Of a DNA stretch of 64,000 bases, positions 53,401-63,760 are shown one piece after another. The DNA lies in assembly GCA_963575745.1 (NCBI GenBank), contig CAUYUJ010017879.1:152489-216488 (forward strand), written 5' to 3'. Position 1 is the first letter of the stretch; each line of letters starts with the position of its first letter. This stretch comes from Prorocentrum cordatum (taxonomy: Eukaryota > Sar > Dinophyceae > Prorocentrales > Prorocentraceae). The notes below the pieces were generated by a model. That model was not told the origin of the DNA and ran no database searches. It worked only from the letters and a program-made list of their open reading frames with translations. Both the position numbers and the translations under genes were made by a program.

Positions 53401-54572
53401 GGCCCACAAATCACTCCAAGGGGCTTCTAACAAGAGCCGTGTGCGAAAAACAAACAAAATCCTCCATGATTGATTCTGGCCGTCGTCGTGACTTTTTCTC
53501 TCCCATCCTTCCTTTTCCTACTCCTCGTCCTCGTCCCGCCCCTCCTCCGTTTCCTCGTCATCCTCCTCCTTGTCCTCCTTCTCCGCTGCTGTTAATCCTC
53601 CGATTCCTCCTGCGCCGTCCTCACGTTTCTAACGTAAACAGCGTCGCCCTCTTGGTTGAGCACCATGCTGGCACACGTTTCTGATGAACACAATTTGCCT
53701 GGGCACCGTCTCTGGAACTGCTTCGTCCTGAGCGTTCTTACCCCCATGTCCTCCTACCTCCCCCATGCCCCCCCCACCTCCCCATCTGGCACATTCCTAC
53801 ATCCTCGTTTACGAAAGGATGCGGCGCACTGGTGTTCTGCGCGGATCACCAATGCGGTTGCTACCTCCCCCTGGCTCCTCGTAGCCCTCCTCCCCCCCTC
53901 AGGTCCCTCATCGTCCTTCCGACCTTCTGATGTTCTAGCATGTTGCTGTTTCCTCCAGCACGCGTCCATCCTTCTGCTGTTCCTCTTCTTTCGTTACTAC
54001 TGGTCCTTCGCCGCCATATTTGTTCCGTCGCCTCCTCCACCTCCTCTTCCTTCTCCCGTACAGAACCAGTGAAAACACATTCGGTTCGCTGCGGCGCCGC
54101 ATGCTGCTACACATGCTGATCGAGGCAACTCGCCTGGCGATTGCTTTTGCCTTGGCTGGCGGAAACACGCGAGGCGTCGGAAATGAAGGCAAAAAGGCGG
54201 ATGAACAGTAGAATCCCGCGGACCACGGCCGAAACGCGTCAGAACATATGCGAGGAAACAGGTCTGCAAGTTGTTTTGGACCCCTACAAAGCCTGTCTTG
54301 GGACCCTAGGGCCTGCTTGCAATCCTTCTCGGGACCTGCTGGTTTGTGGTTTTGTCTGCAGTTGGACTGCGGGCGGAACGCGGGCGCCGCTTATGCAGCA
54401 TTCCATTGTTCGTTTTTCTCTGAGGGCATCCGCAATGGATTTTGTGCGCGTTTGTTTTTTTGTTGAGCAGATCAGTTCAATAAGATCTGTCGTTGTTCGG
54501 CACGAGACCACTAAAATGAAATTCGAAAAGGAAAAATATCCACGCGTCCCTTCATAGCCCTGGCGAAGCCAA
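50423..54572. mobile_element. 4.15-kb non-coding element with long degenerate TIRs, inserted in the LINE
   Basis: Flanked by TATTAA(T) (50417-50423 and 54573-54579). The tips TTGGTTTCGCC and inverted TTGGCTTCGCC pair, followed by matching GCTA and CGTGGAT words. Inverted similarity continues deep inside: GGCGAGTCGCCCTGATCA (50919) against its inverse near 54120, and CAGTGATCCGTGCGGAAC (51183) against its inverse near 53848. The TIRs may thus be about 1 kb each, heavily diverged. The centre holds CTTGGGGGCCTC-type arrays in opposite orientations (51660-51990 and 53060-53420). No transposase seen, so it is non-autonomous. Confidence 0.8.
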
Positions 54573-54579
54573 TATTAAT

Positions 54580-55432
54580 GCGGGGTTCGGCCACTAGCTG
54601 GACAGGTCCCCATGTTAAGACGATGAGCAACTTGGAGCTTCTCAGGGAATGGAAGATACTACCAGCTCGGGGAGAATTGGCCATACGTCGAATCCGATGG
54701 CTACAACAGATGCCCCGTCATCGTTTTGCCAACCAGCAGACTCTTACTGCCCTCTTCGGCCACCTAGGAGGCGAACGTCCCACGCTTGACTCAGAAGGAC
54801 ATCTCCGACCAGACGCTAACCCTTGGGCTCTCCAACTGGCCGCAAATCTAGAGATGTACCGAGGACTCAGCGGCGCCGAGTCTTTCTTTGAGCAATGGCA
54901 AGATATGAACGACTCATGGTTTTCTATATTTGAGGAGAACTCAGAGCCCGCACATGAATTTCTTCGGATTGACCCCAGTCTTCTTCGTGCCGCCGCTTTT
55001 ACCTCAAAACTAACATGGGCTAGACTTTTTCGTCCAGACATTCTTTATGATGAAGGAGACCACGAAGACAAGTTTGTATGTGGATGGGTTCTGGAGGGAG
55101 GGGGCACATGCACATGTACATTCAAGACATACGCACAATTGCTAGGACACCGCGCTCACGGACACGGTGAACGTGCTGTATCTGCTACTATCGTCACGAA
55201 TCAGTGTCCTAACTGCTCGAGCACCTTCACCTCCGCCGACATTGCACGATCGCATATTCGTAGAGCATACAGGTATGGTAGATGCCAGACGGGTCGTTCG
55301 CATATGGTCCGCGACTTAATTAACATCGATCCGTGGGAATGTAACATTTGTCAGGCTCAATTTCCATCGAGCGTCGAGCTCAACTTCCATATCTGCGAGT
55401 CACACCTACCACATCCATTACCTCGGCTTACT
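54580..55432 (+). pseudogene. LINE ORF2 continuation with C2H2-type zinc fingers
   Basis: Opens with MRGSATSWTGPHVKTMSNLE and ELAIRRIRWLQQM, which continues the reverse-transcriptase thumb of 49740-50423 in the same frame if the insertion and one target copy are ignored. Three cysteine/histidine groups follow: FVCGW...CTCTF...H, NQCPNCSSTF...H (about 55199) and WECNICQAQF...H...H (about 55334). The fingers may bind the element's RNA or target DNA, as proposed for other LINEs. The apparent ATG at 54578 is the junction codon, not a true start. Confidence 0.75.
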
Positions 55433-55433
55433 G

Positions 55434-56102
55434 ATGTTGCTGCCACCTCCAGCCGGCGCGGCCGCGGCAGCGACCCCTCAACCCAAACAGCGTCGTCTCG
55501 AGGAGGACCAAGGAGGAGAAGAGCGTACTCGCAACATAGAGCAGTGCCGCAGGGAGATGCCGAAAGGCCAGCGGCGTCTCATCACGCTTATGACCAAACA
55601 GTTGCTTCGTCTCTCCCAGCAGAACCGCGAGATCATGGGTTGCGTGTTCGACACATTCTTGATTGCAGCCAATTCCAACATCATTCTTCGGGCCCAAGAG
55701 CAGACGTCCAGGTATGCGGAGGCAGTGAAAGTCAAGGGTCAGGCAGACAAGCTTGGCCCTCCACACATATGGGCAATGGCGGGAGTTCTCGCGGCCTTGA
55801 AGGAGAAGGGAGATACAGTCGGAGTCAAGACGGCCCAAGATCGCACGACTTCGATGAACGGGATGGAGACTTGGACGGTAGATCAGAAATGCGAACTCAT
55901 CATGTTTTGCAAAATCGACAAGACTTATCAGAAGGACACCAAGAGGCTCACAGTATGCTTCCGGAACATTCAGTTTCGCCAAATCATCCTCTCGGCTTTG
56001 TCCCAGGTCCCAGACATTCGGAGGAAACACGGCAAAGCGCCGCCAACGTTCATGGAGCGGGAGCTGCAGGCATGGGTAGAAGGGTTGCTGGAGGAGATGT
56101 AG
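55434..56102 (+). pseudogene. LINE ORF2 C-terminal segment, shifted frame
   Basis: 222 codons. After an Ala/Gln/Arg-rich linker come QRRLITLMTKQLLRLSQQNR, GCVFDTFLIAANSNI, YAEAVKVKGQ, LGPPHIWAMAGVL and FRQIILSALSQV. This kind of tail follows the zinc fingers in dinoflagellate LINE-like ORFs as I remember them. It is in a different frame from 54580-55432, so one indel lies near 55415-55435. The other frame stays open to 56236 but turns Arg/Ser/His-rich there, a shadow. Confidence 0.65.
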
Positions 56103-56254
56103 CTGTAGCAGCAGACAGAATCTTGAATATGTACTTAGCATCACGTAGCATACTTCCCGACCATCCTTTGTATAGGACGTTTGCGACAAGCAACCGTGCG
56201 AGGGAGGAGGCCCATAGATGGTACCACTCACAGTAGATGGCGTGATTGTGCCGC

Positions 56255-56401
56255 ACTCCTCGTCGTCGTCGTCGTCTTCGCTGCTCTCTGCGCTGCTGTC
56301 GTTTCCCTCGTCGCTTCGTCTCCCCCTCCCTGCTCTCCTCTCCTCCCCTCCTCCGTGGCCTCCGCCCTCGGCCTCTCCCCCGCTTCGGCGGGCCGTCCTC
56401 T

Positions 56402-56432
<31 letters not shown>

Positions 56433-56435
56433 TCT
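56255..56435. repeat. (GTC)n and CT-rich stretch
   Basis: TCGTCGTCG at 56262-56280 and 56402-56432, with CCTCCC between. Confidence 0.9.
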
Positions 56436-56714
56436 CTCCCCTGAGGAGTGTGTCAGGTGCAGGAGAGATGCTCCCCGCGGACCCCCCATTCGTCGGGGTC
56501 CGCTTGGGCGAGCCTGGCGCCGCGATGGCGCTGGAGGTGCCGCCCTATGCCTAGCGGCCCCCCCGCTAGGCGTGCCCCTCATGCAGGCTCGCCGTGCCGC
56601 GAGGTTCGAGAATTTGGGATAATCCCAACTCCTCGAACTGATTTTGCTTTTTCGAGTTTCTCAGCGAGCCTCGATGACCTGTGAGAGATCGGCACTTCAG
56701 GTGGCAGTCAGTCA

Positions 56715-56799
56715 GTCCTCCTCCTCCTCCTCCTCCTCCTCCTCCTCCTCCTCCTCCCGCTCCTCCTCCTCCTCCCGCTCCTCCTCCTCCTCCTCCTCC

Positions 56800-56831
<32 letters not shown>

Positions 56832-56845
56832 CTCCTCCTCCTCCG
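56715..56845. repeat. (CCT)n microsatellite
   Basis: CCTCCT with CCGCT and CTTCCT breaks. Confidence 0.97.
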
Positions 56846-57189
56846 CATTCTTCGTCCTCTCCTTCATCTCGGTCCTATTGCGCCAAAAGACGTTTCCTGG
56901 TCCCCACCCGTCCGCGCACTCGCTCCTCGACCCACGAGGCGCACTCCGCCCCCCCCCTCGTCCTGCCCCCCCCCCCCCTCTTCGGCGAAAAAAGGCTCAA
57001 CCCACCCCGCGGTAAGAGCCCAATTGGTGCACAGTTTCGCTGCGAGGGGAGGAGCAACACACTACACCCAACGCAACTCGAACAATCAAGAACAAAACAC
57101 ATCAAAAGCACCAACAACATATAACATCCAACATCCAACAGAGGAACAAACAGCACCACAAATACATCTCAGCCATCGTTTCATCCAAA

Positions 57190-57470
57190 CAGATAGGAGG
57201 AGAGGAGGAGGAGGACGAGAGGAGGATGGGAGGAGGACGAACGGAGGACGGGAGCAGGACGGGAGGAGGACGGGAGGAGCAAAATCAAGCAAGCGCAAGC
57301 AAGCAAGCGAAAGCAAGCAAGCGCAAGCGAGCAATAACGCGCAAGCAAGAGCCAGCGATCAAGTGCAAGCAGACAAGGGCAAGCAAGAGCATGCAAGCGA
57401 TAGCAAACACGCAAGAGCAAGCAAGCAAGAGCACGCAAGAGCAAGCAAGGGCAAGCGACTCATAGAAATC
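57190..57470. repeat. GGACGGGAGGA array then GCAAGCAAGA array
   Basis: GGAGGACG units (57195-57275) followed by CAAGCAAGCGAAAG / CAAGAGCA units (57285-57460). Open in several frames; non-coding. Confidence 0.9.
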
Positions 57471-57534
57471 CATAGGAATCCATCGGACTCGCCATTGGAA
57501 ATAGCTGCGGGGTGCCATTGGAAATAGGCATAGG

Positions 57535-57665
57535 AGCGCTCAGAGGTGGCGCATATGCATAGGCGTAGGCGTAGGCGTAGGCATAAGCATAGGAGTTAAG
57601 GAGGGAGGCATAGGCATAGGCAAACCCATAGGATTTAGGGGGGCATAGGAATTAGGGGGAGACAA
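57535..57665. repeat. GGCATA(GGCGTA) minisatellite
   Basis: ATAGGCGTAGGCGTAGGCGT and related CATAGGCATAGG units. Confidence 0.9.
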
Positions 57666-57789
57666 CGGACCAACTAGTAGGGTTTGAGCTAGGACTCCTA
57701 TGGGGCAATCTTATTTTCAAAATCAAAACAAAAACCAACGGCGGCCCGTCGATGTGCGGTAAACGGTCGTCCCTGGCAGTGCCCCCGCG

Positions 57790-57950
57790 CTCACCTCCTC
57801 CTGCTCCTCCTCCTCCTCCTCCTCCTCCTCCTCCTCATCCTTCTCCTCCTCCTCCTCCTCCTCCTCCTCCTCCTCCTGCTCCTCCTCCCCCTCCTCCTCC
57901 TCCTCCTCCTCCTCCTCCTCCTCCTCCTCCTCCTCCTCCTCCTCCTCCTC

Positions 57951-57978
<28 letters not shown>
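57790..57978. repeat. (CCT)n microsatellite, nearly pure
   Basis: About 190 bp of CCT with few breaks. Confidence 0.98.
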
Positions 57979-57982
<4 letters not shown>

Positions 57983-58045
57983 GCGCGCCCGCTGCGGGCA
58001 AGAGCTGATCCAGTGCGTTTGGGATTTTCGTGTAAGGGGCGCCAC

Positions 58046-58103
58046 GAGGCCGAGGCCTACTGGATATGGATAAACATCGAGCCTCCAGGGGGCAGATTTG
58101 TCC
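58046..58103. repeat. Hairpin of ACTGGATATGGA arms
   Basis: CTACTGGATATGGATAAAC pairs with TTGTCCATATCCAGT around a CCTCCAGGGGG loop; weaker pairing continues outward. Confidence 0.8.
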
Positions 58104-58284
58104 ATATCCAGTGCACCTCAGGCTTCTGGCGAAGGGGGCCCGAGTCTCCAAGCTGCAGAGGAGATGGGCAAAAGTATTCCCCGCGCCCGCGCCCCCTCTC
58201 GCTGCCGAGAGAGCGATGAGCTTTTGTCGCGGCGCGGGCTGCCAGAGCAGCCCATGTCCCTCCCCGTCGTCGCTCGATTCGGCG

Positions 58285-58625
58285 GCGCGCGCCCGGGGGG
58301 GGGGAAGTGAGGAGGGGGCCGGCCTTCTCGGAAGGCCCGGAGGTCCCCCCGACCTTCTGGGAGGTTGTCTAGGGAGCCTTCTCCCCGAAGGCGCAGGCAA
58401 CCTCTCAGAGGGCGCGCGGGCTTCTGAGAAGCCCCGCCGCCTTCTGAGAAGGCACACTCGGTCTCACCTTGGCATCGCTCGGACGTGTGCATTTGTCCTT
58501 CGGCGAGGGCCATCGAGGAGCATCCTTGATCATTTGGCGAAAGAACCACGCACGAAACCGAAAAAAACACAGGGAATGGACGTCCGAGCGATGGCCAGTC
58601 GCTCCCCCCCTCGCTCGCCGCCGGT
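58285..58625. mobile_element. Family H element, copy 3, carrying a nested family E element
   Basis: GGGGGGGAAGTGAGGAGG and GGCCTTCTCGGAAGGCC at the left, CCTTCTGAGAAGGC on the right. The family tip (inverse of GGCGGCGAGCGAGGGGGG) appears only after the family E element, at 58604-58622. Confidence 0.65.
58468..58598. mobile_element. Family E TIR element, copy 7 (nested)
   Basis: CTTGGCATCGCTCGGACGT to ACGTCCGAGCGATGGCCAG, inside family H copy 3. Confidence 0.88.
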
Positions 58626-58811
58626 CGATGGCCCCCTCGGGGGCTGCAGAGGACCCTCTGGCGCCAGAATCGTTGGGAGACCGCCGTGGTTGGTGCCGCT
58701 CCTCCGCGGCGGAATCGTCGGCTCCCGCGTGCCCGCTCAGAGCTCAGAGCGCCAAGGAGAAGTAGGCAGCGGATGAGGAGAGAAGGCGCAGGAGCAGGAG
58801 AACACTCAGGA

Positions 58812-58868
58812 CGAGGAGGAAGAGGAGGAGGAGGAGGAGGAGGAGGAGGAGGAGGAGGAGGAGGAAAG
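58812..58868. repeat. (GGA)n microsatellite
   Basis: GGAGGA tract. Confidence 0.97.
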
Positions 58869-60660
58869 GGCGGAAGGGGGAGGAGAAATAGAAAAAGAGG
58901 AGAGGTAAGGCAGGATAGATCGGAACTAAGGGCAGGCTGGGTGCGCTCGCGCCACATTTGACTTTCTCCCCCATCCCACCCATCCGTATCTTCCCGCTGC
59001 GCTGAATTGTTATGTGTCCGCCGGTTGGGGTGTCATAGGCGACCTGATCCCCACAGGACCCAATCGTGTCGTGCGCAAGCAGGAGGGTTGGCGGGGGGGC
59101 TCCTGTGCGCTGGAGGGGGCGGTAGCAGATAAACAGAAAGCTGAACAGAAGGAAAAAGATGATAAGGAGGAGGATGGCGGAGGCGGATCCGCAGCAGGAG
59201 GAGTAGGATTTGCATGGGAACAAAAGGGACGGGGAAGGCGGCGGAGAGGAAAGGAGGGGGCAGCACCGACTAAGAAGGAGTCGGATCCAGGAGGAATGTG
59301 ACCCGTGCTGGGGCGAGCGCCGTTCTGAACGTCCGGGGCAAACCGCCGACCCCGGCACGTGGCCAACGCTGCAGCGGGAGCGCCATTTTGAAGGACCGGC
59401 AACAGTCCTCCTCACACATATGGCGGCCAGGTGTCTCCGAGACACGGGCCCCTGGACCTCCCGACCTCTTCGGGGCTGGCTTGGCATCCCGAGTCGTGGT
59501 TGACAATCTGGACGCCCAGAATCCATTCTTCGACGCCGGACGAGGAGAACGTTAGCCAGCAGGGACTCCAAGCAGTCGGCTACTGCACCCTCGAGGTGGC
59601 ATCCCACGTGTTGCAAGTTGTGCGACGCGCCATGTGCATGTTTCTATGTATGTGCTGCTGACTGCCTGGCGTCATATTCTGATGAGTATCTCTGGTGCAA
59701 TATATAAAGATAGATGTGTACATATACATATATATATATATATGTGTATGGAGGGAGAGGGGGAGGCACTTGCAAACACACATTTGTATGCGCACGCAAG
59801 TGTGCAGATGCACCTACCTATGGAGCAAGGAGTGTCCTGCAAGCCTTTGGTGATGCAGACCCTGCGGTGCAGGCTCTGCGTGGCTGGAGCTGTGCGGCGC
59901 ACCTCCAGCGCAGAAGGGGGCGGCCACGTGAGGCGCCGCCCAACCCCGGGGGCGAGCACGGGCGGGCGCGAGGGCAGCAAACCCCAGCAGAACTCCAAGC
60001 GCAAGCAGGGAGGCGGCCACGAGGCGGCCCCGTGCCGCCACCCGCCCGATGCTGGGCGGCACCAGCCGTCCTCCCACACGCCCTGACAAGAAGTATGCTC
60101 ACCCCTACTTGCGCACCGAGGGGGTGCTGTGGGATACTACTGCGGGGCATCAGGGTGCAGGTACGACAACGCACGGGACAACTATCGGCCAGCACGTTCA
60201 GGAGGAGAAATGAGCCTAGAGAGAGAGAGAGAGAGAGAAACTATGGTAGAAATAAAGAAGCAGCAGGTCGTAGGCAGGATGGAATTCGCCCCCCCCCCCC
60301 CCCTCCCCAGCAAAGCTTGGCATGCAAGGACTTCCCGCTTTCCCTCCTCTTCTCCTTTTTAGAGTGGCCGTGTCGTCGTTACCCCCTCTCGCTTGGGAGC
60401 CCTGCTCGCCCAGCGCGTCCCCATTGTCATGGGCACGCGAGAGGTCCAACAGCTGCCCCCCCGCACTGACCCGTAGGGGCTCGTACTCACAAGGTAGCGA
60501 TCCTCTCTCACGGGGCCACCTCGGAGCTCGCCCCTTGAAGCTTCGGGGCATGCCCCCTGCCGGCCCCCATGCGAGAAGTCTAGGTCTGCGGCACAACCGA
60601 ATCGCAGGGGATTTTGCCAGTTGCGCGTAAGGCACCTTCGTAAGCGTTGACTTTGTCGCG
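58869..60660. other. Intergenic, no gene recognised
   Basis: 59310-59400 holds a dispersed CTGCAGCGGGAGCGCCATTT unit; 59697-59755 is a TATA/CATA microsatellite; 60215-60240 is (GA)n. Frames elsewhere show no domain. Confidence 0.5.
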
Positions 60661-60679
60661 CTTATGCGGGTGTCCTGTC

Positions 60680-61015
60680 CTGTCCTGTCTCCTCCTCCTC
60701 CGCCTCCCCCTCCCTCCTCCTCGTCCTCCTCCTCATATTCCTCCCTCCTCCTCTTCCTCCTCCTCCTCCTCCTCCTCCTCCTCCTCCTCCTCCTCCTCCT
60801 CCTCCTCCTCCCCCTCCTTTTCTTCTCCTCTCCTCCTCCTCCCCCCCTTTTCCCCCTCCTCCTCCTACTCCTTTTCCTCCTCCTCCTCCTCCTTTCCTCC
60901 TCCTCCTCATTTTTCTCCTCCTCCTCCTCCTCCTCCTCCTTCTCCTCCTCCTCCTCCTCCTCCTCCACCTCCTCCTCCTCCTCCTCCTTCTCCTCCTCCC
61001 CCCCTCCCCCTGCTG
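60680..61015. repeat. (CCT)n microsatellite, 330 bp
   Basis: CCTCCT with TTTTCC, CATTTTT and CCACCT breaks. Confidence 0.97.
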
Positions 61016-62235
61016 AACCATCCAAGTATTACGAGGCGGATGTGTGTTTGATTTGTTGTTTTGCTTGCAGGGCGCTCCGGAGGGCCAGCAGGGCCACCGG
61101 GCCTCGGACGGAGAACGACAACACGACCACCTCGGCACAATTGCCCACGCCACTTGGCCGAACAGCGGTGAAGACACGAGGCAACGTGCAGCGGCACCGC
61201 AAATGCACAGGAAACGGACGGAGGGTGTCTTGCGAACGTGGCCGAAATTCGAGCCGCAAATTCAAGGAGAAAAGGGGGAAGAAAAAAAACAGAGAAACTA
61301 CTGCACTAACGGAGCCAACACGCAAACCTAAGTTCACAAAGTGTTTGGTTTTCCCCCTTCTTTGGCACCAGAACTCTACACGATACGAACCCACCCCAGA
61401 TCGTATCGGTGAAATTGTATGGGGAAGGAGCGGGGGGACAATAATGGAAACGGAGGGACCGGACAGGCGAACCCGTCGAATGGGCAACCAGACGAAGAAA
61501 TCAACACCTGGCCGCAGAATTGCGGGGTGGACGCCGGCGTGTCGCACACAGCGCGGGAGGGGGGAAGACGGAGGGAAGAGCAGGGAGGCGGGAGAAGGAA
61601 GGGAGGCGACGAATGACATGAAATGGTACACTATACGGCCACGCTAGCGGACGAGCGCTGGACCGAGCAAGAGCCGCTGGCGCAAGCCACGCCGGGGGGA
61701 AGAACGGCCCAGCCGACGCGTGTGTTCGAAGCGCCGGGGGTCGAGGGGCAGAAGGAGGAGCAGGCCCAGGTGAAAGGGCTCGCTGGGTTCGGTGGCGGGA
61801 CTGATGGCAGCAGCGCGGACGAGCAGGAGGAGGAGGCGGAGCAGAATATATAGAGGAGAGGAAGACAGAGGAGAGAGGAGAAGAGTGGGGGAGCAGGAGG
61901 AGGAAGAGAAGAGGAGGGGGAGGACGCGGCGGAGGAGAGATTGAAGAGAGGAGCAAAGGAAGAGAGGAAGAGGGGAGGAGGAGGAGCAGCAGCAGGATCA
62001 GGAGGAGCGGGAAGAGCAGGGGGACCAGGGGAATTGGGAGGAGGGGAAACGAGGGGGAGATAACGACGAGGAAGGAATTGGATCCAGAAATTTGGCCCGC
62101 TCTGTGGCGGGAGCGCTACTCTGAACGACGGGAACAGGGCGCCGATCCAGGAGTGAGACCAACGCTGCAGCGGGAGCACCCTTTTGACGAGACAGAAACC
62201 TTCCAATGGGGACACAATCACGGTCGGGAACTCTC
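61016..62235. other. Intergenic, purine-rich, no gene recognised
   Basis: GGAGGAG-rich 61830-62060. 62090-62190 repeats the CTGCAGCGGGAGC unit of 2560-2745. Confidence 0.5.
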
Positions 62236-62240
62236 AGACA

Positions 62241-62366
62241 GCGTGTCGCTCCGCCACTACTGGCCCACCACGCCTCGGCGCGGCAGGCCAATCAATTCCC
62301 GGTCTCCAGGCGTCCACGTGCCGAGGTTTTCCCGAGCCTCCCGCCCCGCGGGGCGGAGCGGCACGC
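62241..62366. mobile_element. Family J TIR element, copy 2
   Basis: GCGTGTCGCTCCGCC at the left, inverted GCGTGCCGCTCCGCC at the right; GGCCCACCACGCCTCGGCGC and CCCGCCCCGCGGGGCGG inside. Confidence 0.85.
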
Positions 62367-62837
62367 CATCCGCTTGCAAGGCATAGCGAGCCGTCGGGGC
62401 CGCCGCGGCGACACGCGAAGCACAAGTTCTCGACCGTAGGTCAGTCAAGCACTCGCACCTGGTAAGCAAACAGCATGCGGGAGAAACGGCGCCTCGCACG
62501 GCATGCGGGTACAGAGGCGAGTAGCATTGCACACCCGTGAGTTGAGAAAGGGAGGAGGTGGAGGAGGAGGAGGAGCTGAAAAAGGTGGAGGAGGAAAAGG
62601 AGGAGGAGGAGGAAGAAGGTCGTCGCTCCGCCTCAGTTGTCGCCGTCGCCGCCGCCGCTGGTGGCTGCCCGTTTCTTCTTTGTGCCGGGGCTTCGTGACC
62701 CGTCGCGGGCGCGCGCGGGGCCAGCCCAGAATCCCAGAGTCCTGCAGTTCCCTCCCCCCCCACTCTCCTCCTGCCCCCCTTCCCGCCTCCCTCTGCCATT
62801 CCCCCCGGCGAGGTCCCTCCCTCGCCCCCCGCGTGCT

Positions 62838-62871
62838 AGTTTCTTGCCCTCTTGGAAGGTCAGGGCTCCTC
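62838..62871. mobile_element. Family L right-end fragment
   Basis: GCGTGCTAGTTTCTT then CCCTCTTGGAAGGTCAGGG, matching 16278-16311. Confidence 0.65.
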
Positions 62872-63085
62872 GGCCAGCGCTCGGGCCGCCCTGCGGCAGG
62901 CCGGCCGGGGCGGCCCCCCGAAAGGGCCTCCCCCCGGGAGAGGCGCGCCCCCTCCGCGAGGGATGCGCCGCTGCCGCCTCGAGGGGAGCGCGCTCCCCCG
63001 AGGCCCGAGGGCCGGCCCGGGGCCCGAGGAGGAGGCCCCCGGAAAAGCCTCGAGCGCCCGAGATCTACGGACGCCCGCAAGGGGT
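62872..63085. other. GC-rich, no gene recognised
   Basis: Open frames on + are compositional. Confidence 0.45.
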
Positions 63086-63129
63086 ACGGAAAGAGCGGGC
63101 GCAATGCTCAACAGCAGCTCCCCAGACCC

Positions 63130-63300
63130 CCTCGCGTCGTGAAAAAATCACGACGGAAGGTTTTTCACTGTTTTCCCTCTCTGAAGGTCCTCACCGGGCC
63201 GCGGGAGCGTCAAAAAACGACTCAGGATGAAAAACCGGTCCCAGGGAAAGGGTCCAGACCTCTGGGGGTCGACGTCATGAAAAAATCACGACGTCGGGGG
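63130..63300. mobile_element. Repeat G, copy 2
   Basis: GTGAAAAAATCACGACGGAA, GGTTTTTCACTGTTTTCC, AAAAAACGACTCAGGATGAA and then ATGAAAAAATCACGACGTCG; CGTCGTGA and its inverse bracket it. Confidence 0.6.
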
Positions 63301-63426
63301 TCTGGGAACGGGTACGGAAAGAGCGGGTGCAATGCTCAACAGCAGCTCTTGCTCATCTCGAGCAGGACTCGCTGTCCATCTCCTCCTCCTCCTCCTCCTC
63401 CTCCTCCTTCTCCTCCTGTGTCCATG

Positions 63427-63670
63427 TGAGGCCCCCGAAACGGCAGGGCCGTTTTTTTCACCGTTTCCCCAAAAAATGTCCCTCGAAAATGGAAACGGCA
63501 AAAAAGCGGCGACCGGAAACGGCAGAAAAAAGCTCCAGGATTGGAACCAGAGCCGGAACCGGTCCAAAAACGGCGGCGGAACCGGTAAAAAAACGGCGTC
63601 GCAACCGGCAAGAAAACGGCAGAACGGAAGCGGTAAAAAAACGGCCCTGTCGTTTCCAGGGCCCACTGAG
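63427..63670 (-). mobile_element. Family D TIR element, copy 5
   Basis: Reverse orientation: GGCCCCCGAAACGGCAGGG start, CGTTTCCAGGGCCCACTGAG end. Confidence 0.88.
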
Positions 63671-63760
63671 AGCGGGTGCAATGCTCAACAGCAGCTCTTG
63701 CTCATCTTGAGCAGGACTCGCTGTCCGCGCCGCCGCGGCCTGTGTCCATGTGAGGCAGAA

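Larger units (their letters stand above)
48252..56102 (+). mobile_element. LINE-like (non-LTR) retroelement, internally deleted, frameshifted and split by a later element
   Basis: Order: ORF1-like frame; C-terminal half of a reverse transcriptase (49740-50423); inserted element (50424-54572); continuation of the same reading frame (54580 on) with zinc fingers; frameshift near 55430; last frame to 56102. The endonuclease and the first half of the reverse transcriptase are absent between 49738 and about 49745. No poly-A tail or target duplication of the LINE itself was found. Confidence 0.7.
63090..63760 (+). repeat. Direct repeats GAGCGGG(T/C)GCAATGCTCAACAG around elements G and D
   Basis: GCAATGCTCAACAGCAGCTC occurs at about 63101, 63329 and 63678, the last two followed by TTGCTCATCT(C/T)GAGCAGG and TCGCTGTCC. 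The repeats bracket repeat G copy 2 and family D copy 5. Confidence 0.8.

Noticed and set aside
58744-59616. Leu/Ser-rich minus-strand frame resembling membrane segments
   Set aside because: The hydrophobic runs come from (GGA)n and purine-rich DNA read on the opposite strand.
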